From Propionibacteriaceae bacterium (GTDB lineage Bacteria > Actinomycetota > Actinomycetes > Propionibacteriales > Propionibacteriaceae), in assembly GCA_025965155.1 (NCBI GenBank), contig JAOPXN010000098.1, positions 1 to 64,000 of the forward strand: a stretch of 64,000 bases of DNA, read 5' to 3'. How positions within the stretch are numbered: position 1 is the stretch's first letter; the number at the start of each line of letters is the position of its first letter. The notes beneath the pieces were generated by a model. It made no database searches and was not told where the DNA came from. It was given only the letters and a program-made list of their open reading frames with translations. Below are positions 1 to 9,846 of the stretch, one piece after another. The translations under genes were made by a program, and so were the position numbers.

Positions 1-654
1 GGCCGGATCCGCCCGGACCGAGGCGATCAGCGCGCGTTCGATCTCGGCGCCGGTCGCGTCGCCTCCCGCGTGCGCGATCCGGTTCCGGTGGTGACCGCCC
101 TCCCTGGTCAGCTCCAGCTCACCGGCGAGATCGCGGTCGAACTCGGCGCCCCGCGCGATCAGCTTGCTGACCTCGTCCGGCCCTTCGGTCACCAGGACGC
201 GGACTGCCTCCTCGACGCAGAGTCCGGCACCTGCGACCAGCGTGTCGTGAACGTGCTGTTCCACCGTGTCGCCTTCGGCCTGCACCGACGCGATGCCACC
301 CTGGGCCCAGTTCGTGGACCCGGCCGCAACGACGTCCTTGGTGACCACCAGGATCCGGCCCAGATCGCGACACTCCAACGCCGCTGTCAGACCGGCGATG
401 CCGGAGCCCACGACAATGACATCGACTTCATGGACCCACCCTGGCTGCTCCGCCGCCATCCGTCGCGGCAGCCGCGGCAGCTCTGGCAGCTCCGGCAGAG
501 CCGGCGGCTGCGACCGAGTCTGCGTTTCGAGCCCATCCGGCTCCGCCGACGGGTTCAACAGATCCGGCTCCACCGGTAGGGCCGGCGGGTGGTCGAGCGG
601 CAGCAGACTGGGCGCGGCGGCGGCAGTCGTCTGCGGCTCGAGGTCAGGCACCAT
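1..654 (-). CDS. nadB: L-aspartate oxidase, N-terminal part (cut by window edge)
   Basis: FAD-dependent oxidation of L-aspartate to iminoaspartate, the first step of de novo NAD synthesis. The minus-strand frame is open from 654 to base 1. It shows the FAD Rossmann motif VVGSGIAGLTAA (about residues 81-92), the family motif NWAQGGIA and the active-site segment GGHHRNRIAHAGGDATG. The remaining C-terminal part lies left of the window. Start choice: ATG 654 has AGGAG 11 nt upstream but gives an unusual 65-residue Pro/Leu-rich extension. ATG 459 (MAAEQPGW) fits the usual family length but has no visible ribosome site. The family call is certain, the start is not. The gene diverges from the methyltransferase at 661. 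Confidence 0.9.
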   Translation of the reverse strand, partial: MVPDLEPQTTAAAAPSLLPLDHPPALPVEPDLLNPSAEPDGLETQTRSQPPALPELPELPRLPRRMAAEQPGWVHEVDVIVVGSGIAGLTAALECRDLGRILVVTKDVVAAGSTNWAQGGIASVQAEGDTVEQHVHDTLVAGAGLCVEEAVRVLVTEGPDEVSKLIARGAEFDRDLAGELELTREGGHHRNRIAHAGGDATGAEIERALIASVRADPA

Positions 655-660
655 GGGGTC

Positions 661-1737
661 ATGCTCTCCTATCCCGGCAGCCCTCGGCACGCCGCTCCCC
701 GTTCCCGGCGGGACGCCGCTGCCCGATCCTGGCGGGACGCGTGGCTGCAGTCGGCCTACGGCGCCGGGGGGCACTGGCTTACTTCCTTACCGGCGGACCA
801 CTTCCGAACCGCCGCGAGGAGTACCTCGGCACTGGCAGAGCTGATCTCGGCGGAGCTACGGGCCCGGCCCGAGATCGGCATTGTCGTGGACCTGGGCGCA
901 GGCGACGGCACACTGCTGAACCAGCTCGCCGGTCAGCCCGGACGGCTGCCGGTAACACCAGACCGCCACCCCGGGCTGCGGCTGTACGGCGTCGACCTGC
1001 GCAGTCGGCCGGACGGGCTGGCTGGGCGCATCAGCTGGTGCCGCGACCTGTGGGATGTGACGGCCGACCGGTGGACCAGCGGCGAGGCGGACCGGATGCT
1101 GGCCGCGCTCGACGCTCCGGCCCTGGTCATCGCGGTGGAGTGGCTGGACGACCTGCCGTGCGTAGTCGCCGAACGTTCCAGTGGCGTGCTGCGCGAGATG
1201 GACATCAGCTGGCACGGTGTCGAGCGTGCAGGCCGACGGCTGACCGGCGAAGCGCTCGAGTGGGCCGACCGATGGTGGCCGTCGGGTCCCAGGATCGAGG
1301 TTGGCCTCAGCCGTGACCGCGCCTGGTCCGACGCGGTCGCCGCACTTCGCCGACACGGCGGGTTAGCGCTGATGATCGACTACGGGCACCTGAGCGGCAG
1401 CCGCCCCCACCATGGCTCGCTCACCGGGTACGCCCACGGCCGGCAGCTCGACCCGCAACCCGACGCCAGCATGAACCTGACTGCGCATGTTGCGGTCGAC
1501 GCGGTGCGCTGGGCCGGTGAGCAGGCCGGAGCCCGAACCGTACGGCAGGCGCGGCTCGCCGAGGTGGTGGCACACCTCCCGGCCGTTGACACAGCCGACC
1601 CGCTGGCGGCGCTGGCGCGGCGCAGTGAACGGGCCGCTCTGGCATCGGGCCGGGTCTGGGGCGGACAGTACTGGTTGCTCCAGCAGGTCACCGCCACCCC
1701 GACGACGGTGAGGCGTCGAGCTGCTGTGGTGGACTAG
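661..1737 (+). CDS. SAM-dependent methyltransferase, MidA/NDUFAF7 family (PF02636-like)
   Basis: About 358 residues. The N-terminal region has the family's HFRTA segment (about residues 47-51) followed by the SAM-binding motif VVDLGAGDGTLL (about 75-86). Later segments such as WLDDLPC and LMIDYG fit MidA-type proteins. In mitochondria NDUFAF7 dimethylates an arginine of the 49-kDa complex I subunit (NuoD homologue). Here the next gene, 4 bp downstream, is NuoD-like, so the same enzyme-substrate pairing is plausible (inference). Start ATG 661 keeps the conserved N-terminus. A longer GTG start at 589 would overlap the nadB 5' end. Transcription is probably coupled with the following gene. Confidence 0.75.
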   Translation: MLSYPGSPRHAAPRSRRDAAARSWRDAWLQSAYGAGGHWLTSLPADHFRTAARSTSALAELISAELRARPEIGIVVDLGAGDGTLLNQLAGQPGRLPVTPDRHPGLRLYGVDLRSRPDGLAGRISWCRDLWDVTADRWTSGEADRMLAALDAPALVIAVEWLDDLPCVVAERSSGVLREMDISWHGVERAGRRLTGEALEWADRWWPSGPRIEVGLSRDRAWSDAVAALRRHGGLALMIDYGHLSGSRPHHGSLTGYAHGRQLDPQPDASMNLTAHVAVDAVRWAGEQAGARTVRQARLAEVVAHLPAVDTADPLAALARRSERAALASGRVWGGQYWLLQQVTATPTTVRRRAAVVD

Positions 1738-1741
1738 CGCC

Positions 1742-2911
1742 ATGCATGCACCGCTGCGGGTCCTGGTCGGCTCACTTGGCCCTGGGATGCTGCCCGACGC
1801 CACAGTCGGCACTCCGCCGGACGGGACCATCCTGCTGGACCTGGGGCCGGATCACCCGAGCCGAGCCGGGCTGCTGGAGCTACGGCTGTGGACCGAGGAG
1901 GACCTCATCTCCTCGGTCGAGGTGGTAGTCGGGGCCATGCACCGGGGCGCCGAGAAGCTGTTTGAGGTGCGGGACTACCGGCAGATCCTGATGCTGGCGG
2001 ATCGGCACGACTGGCAGGCTCCGTTCGCTGGCGAGCTGGGGATCGCCTTGGCCTGCGAGCGGTTGCTCGGTCTGGAGGTGCCGATCCGGGCGGTCTGGCT
2101 GCGGATGCTGCTGGCCGAACACACCCGGATCCTGTCGCACCTCGGTTTCCTCTCCTACGTCTGGTACGCGCTGGGACGTCCGTCTGGCGTCCCGGCGGTA
2201 CGCGAACGGCTCAGGACCCAGACCTACACCCTGACCGGAAACCGGATCCATCCCATGGCCAACCGGCTCGGTGGGCTGGCCGTCGATGCCGACCAACAGT
2301 GGCTGCGGGCTGAGCTGGGGAGCATGGAGGAGGTGCAGCAGCTGGCCGGGGAACTGGTGGCTCTGCTCGCCGGAGACGAGTTCACCCGGCTCAGTGCCGG
2401 GGTGGGGGTGCTGGCTCCCGAGGTAGTGCACCACTACGGAGTAAGCGGGCCGGCTGCCCGATCGGCCGGCGTACAGCTCGATCTTCGCCTGCAGGACCCG
2501 TATCTGAGCTATGCCGAGCTGGCCCCGCTGCTCGTCCCTGCGCCGGTGCCGGCCGGCGGCGACGCGTGGAGCCGGTTTGCGGTGATGGCCCACGACCTTG
2601 CCGTCAGCGTGGAGCTGGTCCGGGCAGCGGCGGACCGGCTCGGCACCGTCGTCGGCCCGGTATCGGTCAAGCTGCCGAAGATCGTGAAGCTTCCCGAGGG
2701 CGAGCTGTACTCGGCCACCGAGGCACCGCTCGGGATGGCCGGGGTCCACCTGGTGTCGCGCGGGGAGAAGACGCCGTGGCGGTTGAAGCTGCGCACCGCC
2801 TCGTTCAACAACGTGGCGTCGCTGGAAACCCTGCTACGTGGCTTACCGACGACGCAGTTGGAGGCGACCTTGGCCTCGATGGGCTACGTAGTCGGCGATA
2901 TCGACAAGTGA
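1742..2911 (+). CDS. Orphan NADH-quinone oxidoreductase subunit D-like protein
   Basis: 389 residues, NuoD/49-kDa family along its whole length: GPDHPSRAG (35-43), GAMHRGAEKLFE (64-75), LAEHTRILSHL, and the C-terminal ATEAPLGMAGVHLVSRGEK with terminal DIDK in place of the usual EIDR/DVDR. No other nuo gene is nearby, so it is not part of a complex I operon here. Compared with Thermus Nqo4, quinone ligand His38 aligns with Ala42 and Tyr87 with Trp91, so a normal quinone site looks absent. Arg68 aligns with the arginine methylated by NDUFAF7 in mammals. It lies 4 bp after a MidA-family methyltransferase gene. The role is unknown; possible ideas are a regulatory paralogue or part of an alternative oxidoreductase. 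Confidence 0.8.
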   Translation: MHAPLRVLVGSLGPGMLPDATVGTPPDGTILLDLGPDHPSRAGLLELRLWTEEDLISSVEVVVGAMHRGAEKLFEVRDYRQILMLADRHDWQAPFAGELGIALACERLLGLEVPIRAVWLRMLLAEHTRILSHLGFLSYVWYALGRPSGVPAVRERLRTQTYTLTGNRIHPMANRLGGLAVDADQQWLRAELGSMEEVQQLAGELVALLAGDEFTRLSAGVGVLAPEVVHHYGVSGPAARSAGVQLDLRLQDPYLSYAELAPLLVPAPVPAGGDAWSRFAVMAHDLAVSVELVRAAADRLGTVVGPVSVKLPKIVKLPEGELYSATEAPLGMAGVHLVSRGEKTPWRLKLRTASFNNVASLETLLRGLPTTQLEATLASMGYVVGDIDK

Positions 2912-2939
2912 CCGACGATATGTCCCCAACCCACCCGGG

Positions 2940-3683
2940 TCAGGCGAACTTACGGTCACCCTCGTAGTTCGGCAGGATCATCGCCGTCTCCAGGGTCCTC
3001 AGGTCGACAACGGTGAGGTGGTCCCGGTCGCCCGACCGCTGGTCGTCCTCCAGCCAGGCAGTGTCAGCCTCGCGCTCAGCGAACACCCTGCGGGGAAGGC
3101 CGTGCACCTCGGCGTCCGCAGCATCCTTGAGCAGCTCTGCTAGCTCCGCCTCACGCGCCCGTACCGTCTCCTGCAGCGACCCGATCGTCAAGCCGCGGTC
3201 GGCCAGCTCGCTCCTGAGGTGCGCGTTGTCCACCCGCAGCGTTGAGACCTCCCCCTGCAGCATGGAGATCTCACCCCGCAGGGTGGAGACAGTGCTGCGT
3301 ACGGTCGAGATCTGCACCTGCAGACCGTTGATGGTCAGGCGCTGCCGCTCCACCTCGGCCTGGGCCGCCCCGGCTCGGTTGGCCAGCACGTCCACCACCG
3401 ACGCGTTGTGGCTGCGCTCATCGGTCAGCGCGCGGCCGTGCCGCCGGGTGGCCTCGAGCATCTGGAGGGCGTGCTCCCGCCGGTTCTGCCGGATCTCGCG
3501 CCAGGCGTACACGCAGGCAACGACACCGGTGGCCACAGCGAGCACCACGCCGACGCGGGTCAGCCACACCGGGCCCAGCGCTGCCGCAAGGGCGAGCACC
3601 GTGCCGGCGACCAGAACAATGAGCGAGGTACGCCTCAGCGGGGACGGCTGAGCCTTGTGGGTGGCGGGGAAGGCAGCTGAAGT
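2940..3683 (-). CDS. Membrane protein with long coiled coil, function unknown
   Basis: About 247 residues from GTG 3683. Two hydrophobic segments near the N-terminus (LIVLVAGTVLALAAAL and VGVVLAVATGVVACVYAW) are followed by a charged heptad-rich region (IS.VRSTVSTLRGEISMLQGEVSTLR and onward) typical of a coiled coil, then a soluble C-terminus. No catalytic motif was recognised. The open frame extends to GTG 3719, but a TAGAAT -10 box lies just before 3683, favouring a nearly leaderless start there. It follows the DUF3180 gene on the same strand. A scaffold or envelope role is possible but not supported by the sequence. Confidence 0.7.
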   Translation of the reverse strand, partial: TSAAFPATHKAQPSPLRRTSLIVLVAGTVLALAAALGPVWLTRVGVVLAVATGVVACVYAWREIRQNRREHALQMLEATRRHGRALTDERSHNASVVDVLANRAGAAQAEVERQRLTINGLQVQISTVRSTVSTLRGEISMLQGEVSTLRVDNAHLRSELADRGLTIGSLQETVRAREAELAELLKDAADAEVHGLPRRVFAEREADTAWLEDDQRSGDRDHLTVVDLRTLETAMILPNYEGDRKFA

Positions 3684-3693
3684 CACGGCGAGA

Positions 3694-3699
3694 ATTCTA
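3694..3699 (-). promoter_or_regulatory. -10 box TAGAAT, near-leaderless promoter
   Basis: On the minus strand TAGAAT ends 10 nt before GTG 3683, so transcription would begin within about 4 nt of the start codon. No Shine-Dalgarno motif is visible. The -35 region is poor. Confidence 0.4.
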
Positions 3700-3734
3700 G
3701 GCCGGTGGGCCATGCGCACTAGGGATTTCGCCCG

Positions 3735-4241
3735 CTACCGTACAGTGTCGGAGTTGGCCTTGTCCTCGTCATCGTCGCCGCCTCCGGGCACCTTGCAGGC
3801 CCGCTCCAGCAGCAGCCCGGCGATCATGAGCGCGACCGCGGTGACCACGGCCACGCCTGCCCGGATCACCCGCTCCCTCGGCGCAGCCGCGTCGAACCGG
3901 CCGACGAACATCAAGGCGAAGGCCAGATATCCACCCGCCACCACGGCTCCGGCCAGGGCCGAGGCCTTTCCCAGTACCAGGAAAGCGACCGCACGCTGCG
4001 GCTCCATCCGCTCCTTGCGAACCTGGATTCGCTGATGGGTGATGTAGCCGAGCGCGCCGACCAGCCCGGTGATGAGCAGCAGACCGATGGGCGCCGTCCA
4101 CGGCACCCTCGGCGGCACCAGGTCGAAAGCGTTGGCCGTCACTACGATCAGCCACCCGGCAAGCGCACCCATCAAGGCCGCGACGGCGAGCGCGCGCGGA
4201 GGCGTACTCGTGACCGAGCCGCCGGAAGGTTCTTCAGCCAA
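3735..4241 (-). CDS. DUF3180 family membrane protein
   Basis: 168 residues with four hydrophobic segments (VAALMGALAGWLIVV, PIGLLLITGLVGALGYI, LAGAVVAGGYLAFALMFVG, AVVTAVALMIAGLLLE) and a charged C-terminal tail GGGDDDEDK. The size, the four-helix layout and the position directly after folK match the actinobacterial DUF3180 family, which habitually sits at the end of the folate operon. It starts 11 bp after the folK stop. No biochemical role is known to me for the family. Confidence 0.8.
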   Translation of the reverse strand: MAEEPSGGSVTSTPPRALAVAALMGALAGWLIVVTANAFDLVPPRVPWTAPIGLLLITGLVGALGYITHQRIQVRKERMEPQRAVAFLVLGKASALAGAVVAGGYLAFALMFVGRFDAAAPRERVIRAGVAVVTAVALMIAGLLLERACKVPGGGDDDEDKANSDTVR

Positions 4242-4252
4242 TGGATGAGTTC

Positions 4253-4813
4253 CTAGTCGGTATCGACCGCGAGATCCTCACGCCGGGACACGCCGGTGAG
4301 GTCAACGGCTGACAAGAGGTCCGCAACCGAGCCCTGGCCAGGCAGCTCGGCCCGCGGGTCGATCTCGGCCCAGGGAGCCAGTACGAAGCCGCGCTCGTGC
4401 GCTCGCGGGTGGGGCAGCTTCATGTCGGGCTCGTCCTTGAAGGTGTTGCCGACGACTACCAGATCAACGTCCAGGGTGCGGGGACCCCAGCGCTCCGTCC
4501 GGACCCGACCGAAGGCGTCCTCCACGGCCAGCGCGCGTTCCAACAGTGTGCGCGGCTCCAGGGTCGTCTCCGCGACGATGACCAGGTTCAGGTACGGCGG
4601 CGATCCTTCGGGACCACCGACCGAGTCGCTCTCATATACAGACGACACATCGACGACGATCACGTCAGGGGTGTCGCGGATGGCGTCAACCGCCCCCTGC
4701 AGGTTCCCCAGCCGGTCGCCGAGGTTGGACCCGAGTGAGTACACAACCTTACGCAGCGGTTTCATACCGCTCAGGGTGTCGGCATCAATCGCATAGGGAT
4801 TGGGGCTAGTCAT
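4253..4813 (-). CDS. folK: 2-amino-4-hydroxy-6-hydroxymethyldihydropteridine pyrophosphokinase
   Basis: HPPK transfers pyrophosphate from ATP to 6-hydroxymethyl-7,8-dihydropterin in folate synthesis. The 186-residue protein has the N-terminal YSLGSNLGDR motif, PPYLN, and the HPPK signature RWGPRTLDVDLV with the two metal-binding aspartates, followed by LPHPRAHERGFVLAPW. Its ATG overlaps the folB stop by 4 bp (ATGA), so the two are translationally coupled. An N-terminal extension of about 22 residues precedes the fold. Part of the ftsH-fol operon. Confidence 0.96.
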   Translation of the reverse strand: MTSPNPYAIDADTLSGMKPLRKVVYSLGSNLGDRLGNLQGAVDAIRDTPDVIVVDVSSVYESDSVGGPEGSPPYLNLVIVAETTLEPRTLLERALAVEDAFGRVRTERWGPRTLDVDLVVVGNTFKDEPDMKLPHPRAHERGFVLAPWAEIDPRAELPGQGSVADLLSAVDLTGVSRREDLAVDTD

Positions 4814-5253
4814 GTCCTACTCCTTGTCAACGTGACTGCCACGTCGGCGAACTCGACCGAGATGGGCGCATCAGGTTTGTGAACCGTGACCTCGACCGTC
4901 TCCACCAGTGGGACGGCCAAGCACGTCTGGGCAATTCTCCCCGCGAGGGCCTCGATGAGGTTCAGCGGGTCCCGCTCGATATCAGACACGATCGCCTCGG
5001 CGAGGGTGCCGTAGTTGACCGTCGCTGCCAGGTCATCGGTCCCGGCCGCGACGGAGAGGTCGAGCCAGCAGACCACATCAACGACGAATCGCTGCCCCTG
5101 CTGACGCTCGAAGTCGAAGACTCCGTGGTGCCCCCAGGCAGCGACCCCTCTCAGCGAAACCCTGTCTCGTCCGAGCAATAAAGCTGGGCTGACCGGCCCT
5201 GGCGATAAAGCTGCGCCGACCGGCCCTGCTGGCGTGAGCGACTCTGCTGTCAT
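4810..5253 (-). CDS. folB: Dihydroneopterin aldolase
   Basis: Converts 7,8-dihydroneopterin to 6-hydroxymethyl-7,8-dihydropterin plus glycolaldehyde. The 147-residue protein contains RGVAAWGHHGVFDFER, VNYG, NLIEALAGRIA and the catalytic-lysine segment VHKPDAPI. ATG 5253 is preceded by a strong GAGGAGG. The first about 27 residues are an unusual Gly/Pro/Ala-rich extension whose DNA is an imperfect tandem repeat (about 5164-5233). It overlaps folK by 4 bp. Confidence 0.95.
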   Translation of the reverse strand: MTAESLTPAGPVGAALSPGPVSPALLLGRDRVSLRGVAAWGHHGVFDFERQQGQRFVVDVVCWLDLSVAAGTDDLAATVNYGTLAEAIVSDIERDPLNLIEALAGRIAQTCLAVPLVETVEVTVHKPDAPISVEFADVAVTLTRSRT

Positions 5254-5362
5254 GGCACCTCCTCATAGTGCGACCCTATCCGACCAGGCAACTGGGCCAG
5301 ATTTCCCTCATACATAGCGACTGTTCATTCTTCCTGACCCGCTGCCGCCGCCGGCCGCGGCG

Positions 5363-6223
5363 TCACCCGCCGATATCCCCTAGCCGGTCGGCAACTGCCA
5401 CGGCGTCGCGGTTCTGCCGTACTGCATGGACCCGGACGCCCCAGACCGGCCGCCTGGCGAGGATTGCGGTCAGCGCCGCCGAGGCGTCATCGCGCTGCAG
5501 AGGCGGGCGCGGCGCACCGTCAGCGTCGGGCAGCAGCGAGCCGAGGAACCTCTTCCGGGAGACCCCGACCAGCATCGGCAGGCCCAGCGCGTCGAACTCG
5601 TCCAGGCGCTGCAGAAGCTGCCAGTTGTGGTCACCGGTCTTGGCGAAGCCGAAACCGGGGTCGATGATGATCGAGCTCGGATCGATCCCCTGCTGCACGG
5701 CTCGCTCCACCTGTTGGGCGAGGTCGTCGATCACTTCGGTGACCACGTCGCGGTAGACCGCGCGGCTCTGCATGTCCTCGGCGTGGCCCCGCCAGTGCAT
5801 GCAGACGTAGGGCACTCCCAGCTCGGCAACCGTGGGCAGCATCGCCGGATCCGCCAGGCCGCCGGACACGTCGTTGATCAGTGCCGCCCCCGCCGCCACC
5901 GCGGCGACCGCGACCCGGGGCCGCATCGTGTCGACGCTGATCACCGCGCCGGCCCGGGTCAGCTCAGTGATGACCGGAAGGACCCGACGCAGCTCCTCAT
6001 CCTGGTCCGGCCGGACTGCACCGGGCCGGGTGGACTCCCCGCCGACGTCGATCAGGTCGGCGCCTTCGGCCATCAGGTCCAGACCATGGCGAATGGCGTC
6101 GGCCGGTTCCAACCACTCGCCACCGTCGGAGAACGAGTCGGGCGTCACGTTCACCACCCCCATCACCAGCGTCCGACCAGGCGAGGGCAGCCCTGGCACC
6201 GCAGGGAGAGGAGAGTTTGCCAC
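5363..6223 (-). CDS. folP: Dihydropteroate synthase
   Basis: Condenses 6-hydroxymethyldihydropterin pyrophosphate with p-aminobenzoate; this family is the sulfonamide target. The 286-residue TIM barrel shows both signatures: MGVVNVTPDSFSDGG with DVGGESTRPGA, and SVDTMRP, followed by LINDVSGG, DPGFGFAK and GVSRKRFLG. It is separated from folE by 23 bp and from folB by a 109-bp gap in which I see no further gene. All expected catalytic segments are present. Confidence 0.97.
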   Translation of the reverse strand: MANSPLPAVPGLPSPGRTLVMGVVNVTPDSFSDGGEWLEPADAIRHGLDLMAEGADLIDVGGESTRPGAVRPDQDEELRRVLPVITELTRAGAVISVDTMRPRVAVAAVAAGAALINDVSGGLADPAMLPTVAELGVPYVCMHWRGHAEDMQSRAVYRDVVTEVIDDLAQQVERAVQQGIDPSSIIIDPGFGFAKTGDHNWQLLQRLDEFDALGLPMLVGVSRKRFLGSLLPDADGAPRPPLQRDDASAALTAILARRPVWGVRVHAVRQNRDAVAVADRLGDIGG

Positions 6224-6246
6224 TGCGCAACCCTATTCGTGTGCGC

Positions 6247-6890
6247 TCAGTGGGAGCGGCTCATGATCAGGCTCATCGCCTCGGCGCGGGTGGCCGGGTC
6301 GCGGAGCTGACCGCGTACCGCGCTCGTCACAGTCCGTGACCCGGGCTTCTTCACGCCGCGCATCGTCATGCATAGGTGCTCGCACTCGAAGACGACGATC
6401 ACGCCGCGGGGCTGCAGGATCCGAACCAGCGCGTCGGCCACCTGGGTGGTCAGCCGCTCCTGCACCTGAGGGCGCTTGGCGTACAGGTCCACCAGCCGGG
6501 CGAGCTTGCTGAGTCCGGTGATCCGGCCGTCGGCGCTCGGAATGTAGCCGACGTGGGCCACCCCGCTGAACGGCACCAGGTGATGCTCACAGCAGCTCCA
6601 CACGGCCATGTCCTTGACCAGCACGAACTCGTCGTGGCCGAGGTCGAAGGTGGTAGCCAGCACGGCTTCTGGATCCTGCCGAAGCCCCTGGAACATCTCC
6701 GCGTACGCGCGCGCCACCCGCTGCGGGGTGTCCCGCAGGCCCTCACGGTCCGGGTCTTCGCCGATCCCGATCAGGACCTCCCGGATGGCGGCGGCGACCC
6801 GGTCGTGGTCGAAGTCGGCGATCGCTGTGGGGCCGAGGCTGAGCGGGTCGACGCCAGCCGCTGAGCCGGTCCGGCCGTCAGTGTCCGAGC

Positions 6891-6894
<4 letters not shown>
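6247..6894 (-). CDS. folE: GTP cyclohydrolase I
   Basis: First step of folate synthesis, GTP to 7,8-dihydroneopterin triphosphate. Zinc ligands and catalytic residues are visible in [20 protein letters not shown] and [31 protein letters not shown] is the family core. GTG 6894 overlaps the ftsH stop in a GTGA tetranucleotide and gives about 215 residues. The longer ATG 6921 would add nine residues lying inside ftsH. I prefer the coupled GTG start. It follows ftsH as in many actinobacteria. Confidence 0.95.
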
Positions 6895-9041
<2,147 letters not shown>

Positions 9042-9130
9042 GACCTGCCTGCTGGTTTTTGAGCCTTAGGAGACGTTACAGACCGCAAGGCTAGCGTTCA
9101 CAACCAAGTGTCCCCTAGTCGGCGAGGGGA

Positions 9131-9155
9131 TGAAAGCCGCGCTCAGAGCGCGGCC
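9131..9155 (-). terminator. Hairpin after hpt, candidate intrinsic terminator
   Basis: Arms GCCGCGCT (9136-9143) and AGCGCGGC (9147-9154) enclose a 3-nt loop. On the minus strand the hairpin is followed by TTTC. It lies about 50 bp after the hpt stop and upstream of ftsH, so it would separate the two transcription units. Confidence 0.5.
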
Positions 9156-9200
9156 AGCAGGTGGCGGATGCCCGTCGCGGCGCCCGCCCGGCCCGGCGGA

Positions 9201-9752
9201 TCAGCTGTACACGTGTCGCGAGAGCGTCCCGACTGAGGTGAGGTTGCGGTACCGGCCGTCGTAGTCCAGGCCGTACCCGACGACGAACTCGTTCGGGATG
9301 TCGAACCCGACGTAGGCCACCTCGACCGCGTTCTTCTGCGCCTCCGGCTTCCGGAACATCGTCATGATGGCCAGGCTCGCCGGGTCGCGCGACAGCAGGT
9401 TGCTGACCAGGTACGACAGGGTCAGGCCGGTGTCGATGATGTCCTCAACCACCAGGACGTGCCGGCCACTGATGTCGGTGTTGAGGTCCTTCAGGATGCG
9501 CACCACTCCAGAGGACTGAGTGCCCGAACCGTAGGAGGAGATGGCCATCCAGTCCATCTGCAGGTGACTCTTCATCGCCCGGGACAGATCCGCCATCACC
9601 ATCACCGCGCCGTTCAGGACGCCGACCAGCAGCAGCTCCTTGCCCTCGTAGTCTGCATCGATCTGGGCGGCTAGCTCGGCGAGCCGATCCGCCACTTCCT
9701 CGGCGCTGTAGAGCACCCGGTCCAAGTCGCCACTGATCTGCGCGTCATCCAC
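9201..9752 (-). CDS. hpt: Hypoxanthine phosphoribosyltransferase
   Basis: Purine salvage: joins hypoxanthine or guanine to PRPP. The PRPP-binding motif VLVVEDIIDTGLTL is clear, with LLVGVLNGAVMVMADL, SYGSGTQSSG and VGYGLDYDGRYRNL. The open frame reaches 9896 but would then overlap tilS. GTG 9752 (VDDAQISG) gives 183 residues, the usual family length, with CTGAGG just upstream. It is downstream of tilS on the same strand, a conserved actinobacterial pairing. Confidence 0.95.
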   Translation of the reverse strand: MDDAQISGDLDRVLYSAEEVADRLAELAAQIDADYEGKELLLVGVLNGAVMVMADLSRAMKSHLQMDWMAISSYGSGTQSSGVVRILKDLNTDISGRHVLVVEDIIDTGLTLSYLVSNLLSRDPASLAIMTMFRKPEAQKNAVEVAYVGFDIPNEFVVGYGLDYDGRYRNLTSVGTLSRHVYS

Positions 9753-9846
9753 GGCCTCAGCCTGCCACACCCGGGCGCCGCCCCCGCACCCCAGGTCGGG
9801 CACCTCCGCGGCGAGATCGGGATCTTTGACGTCGGGGTACCGACGG

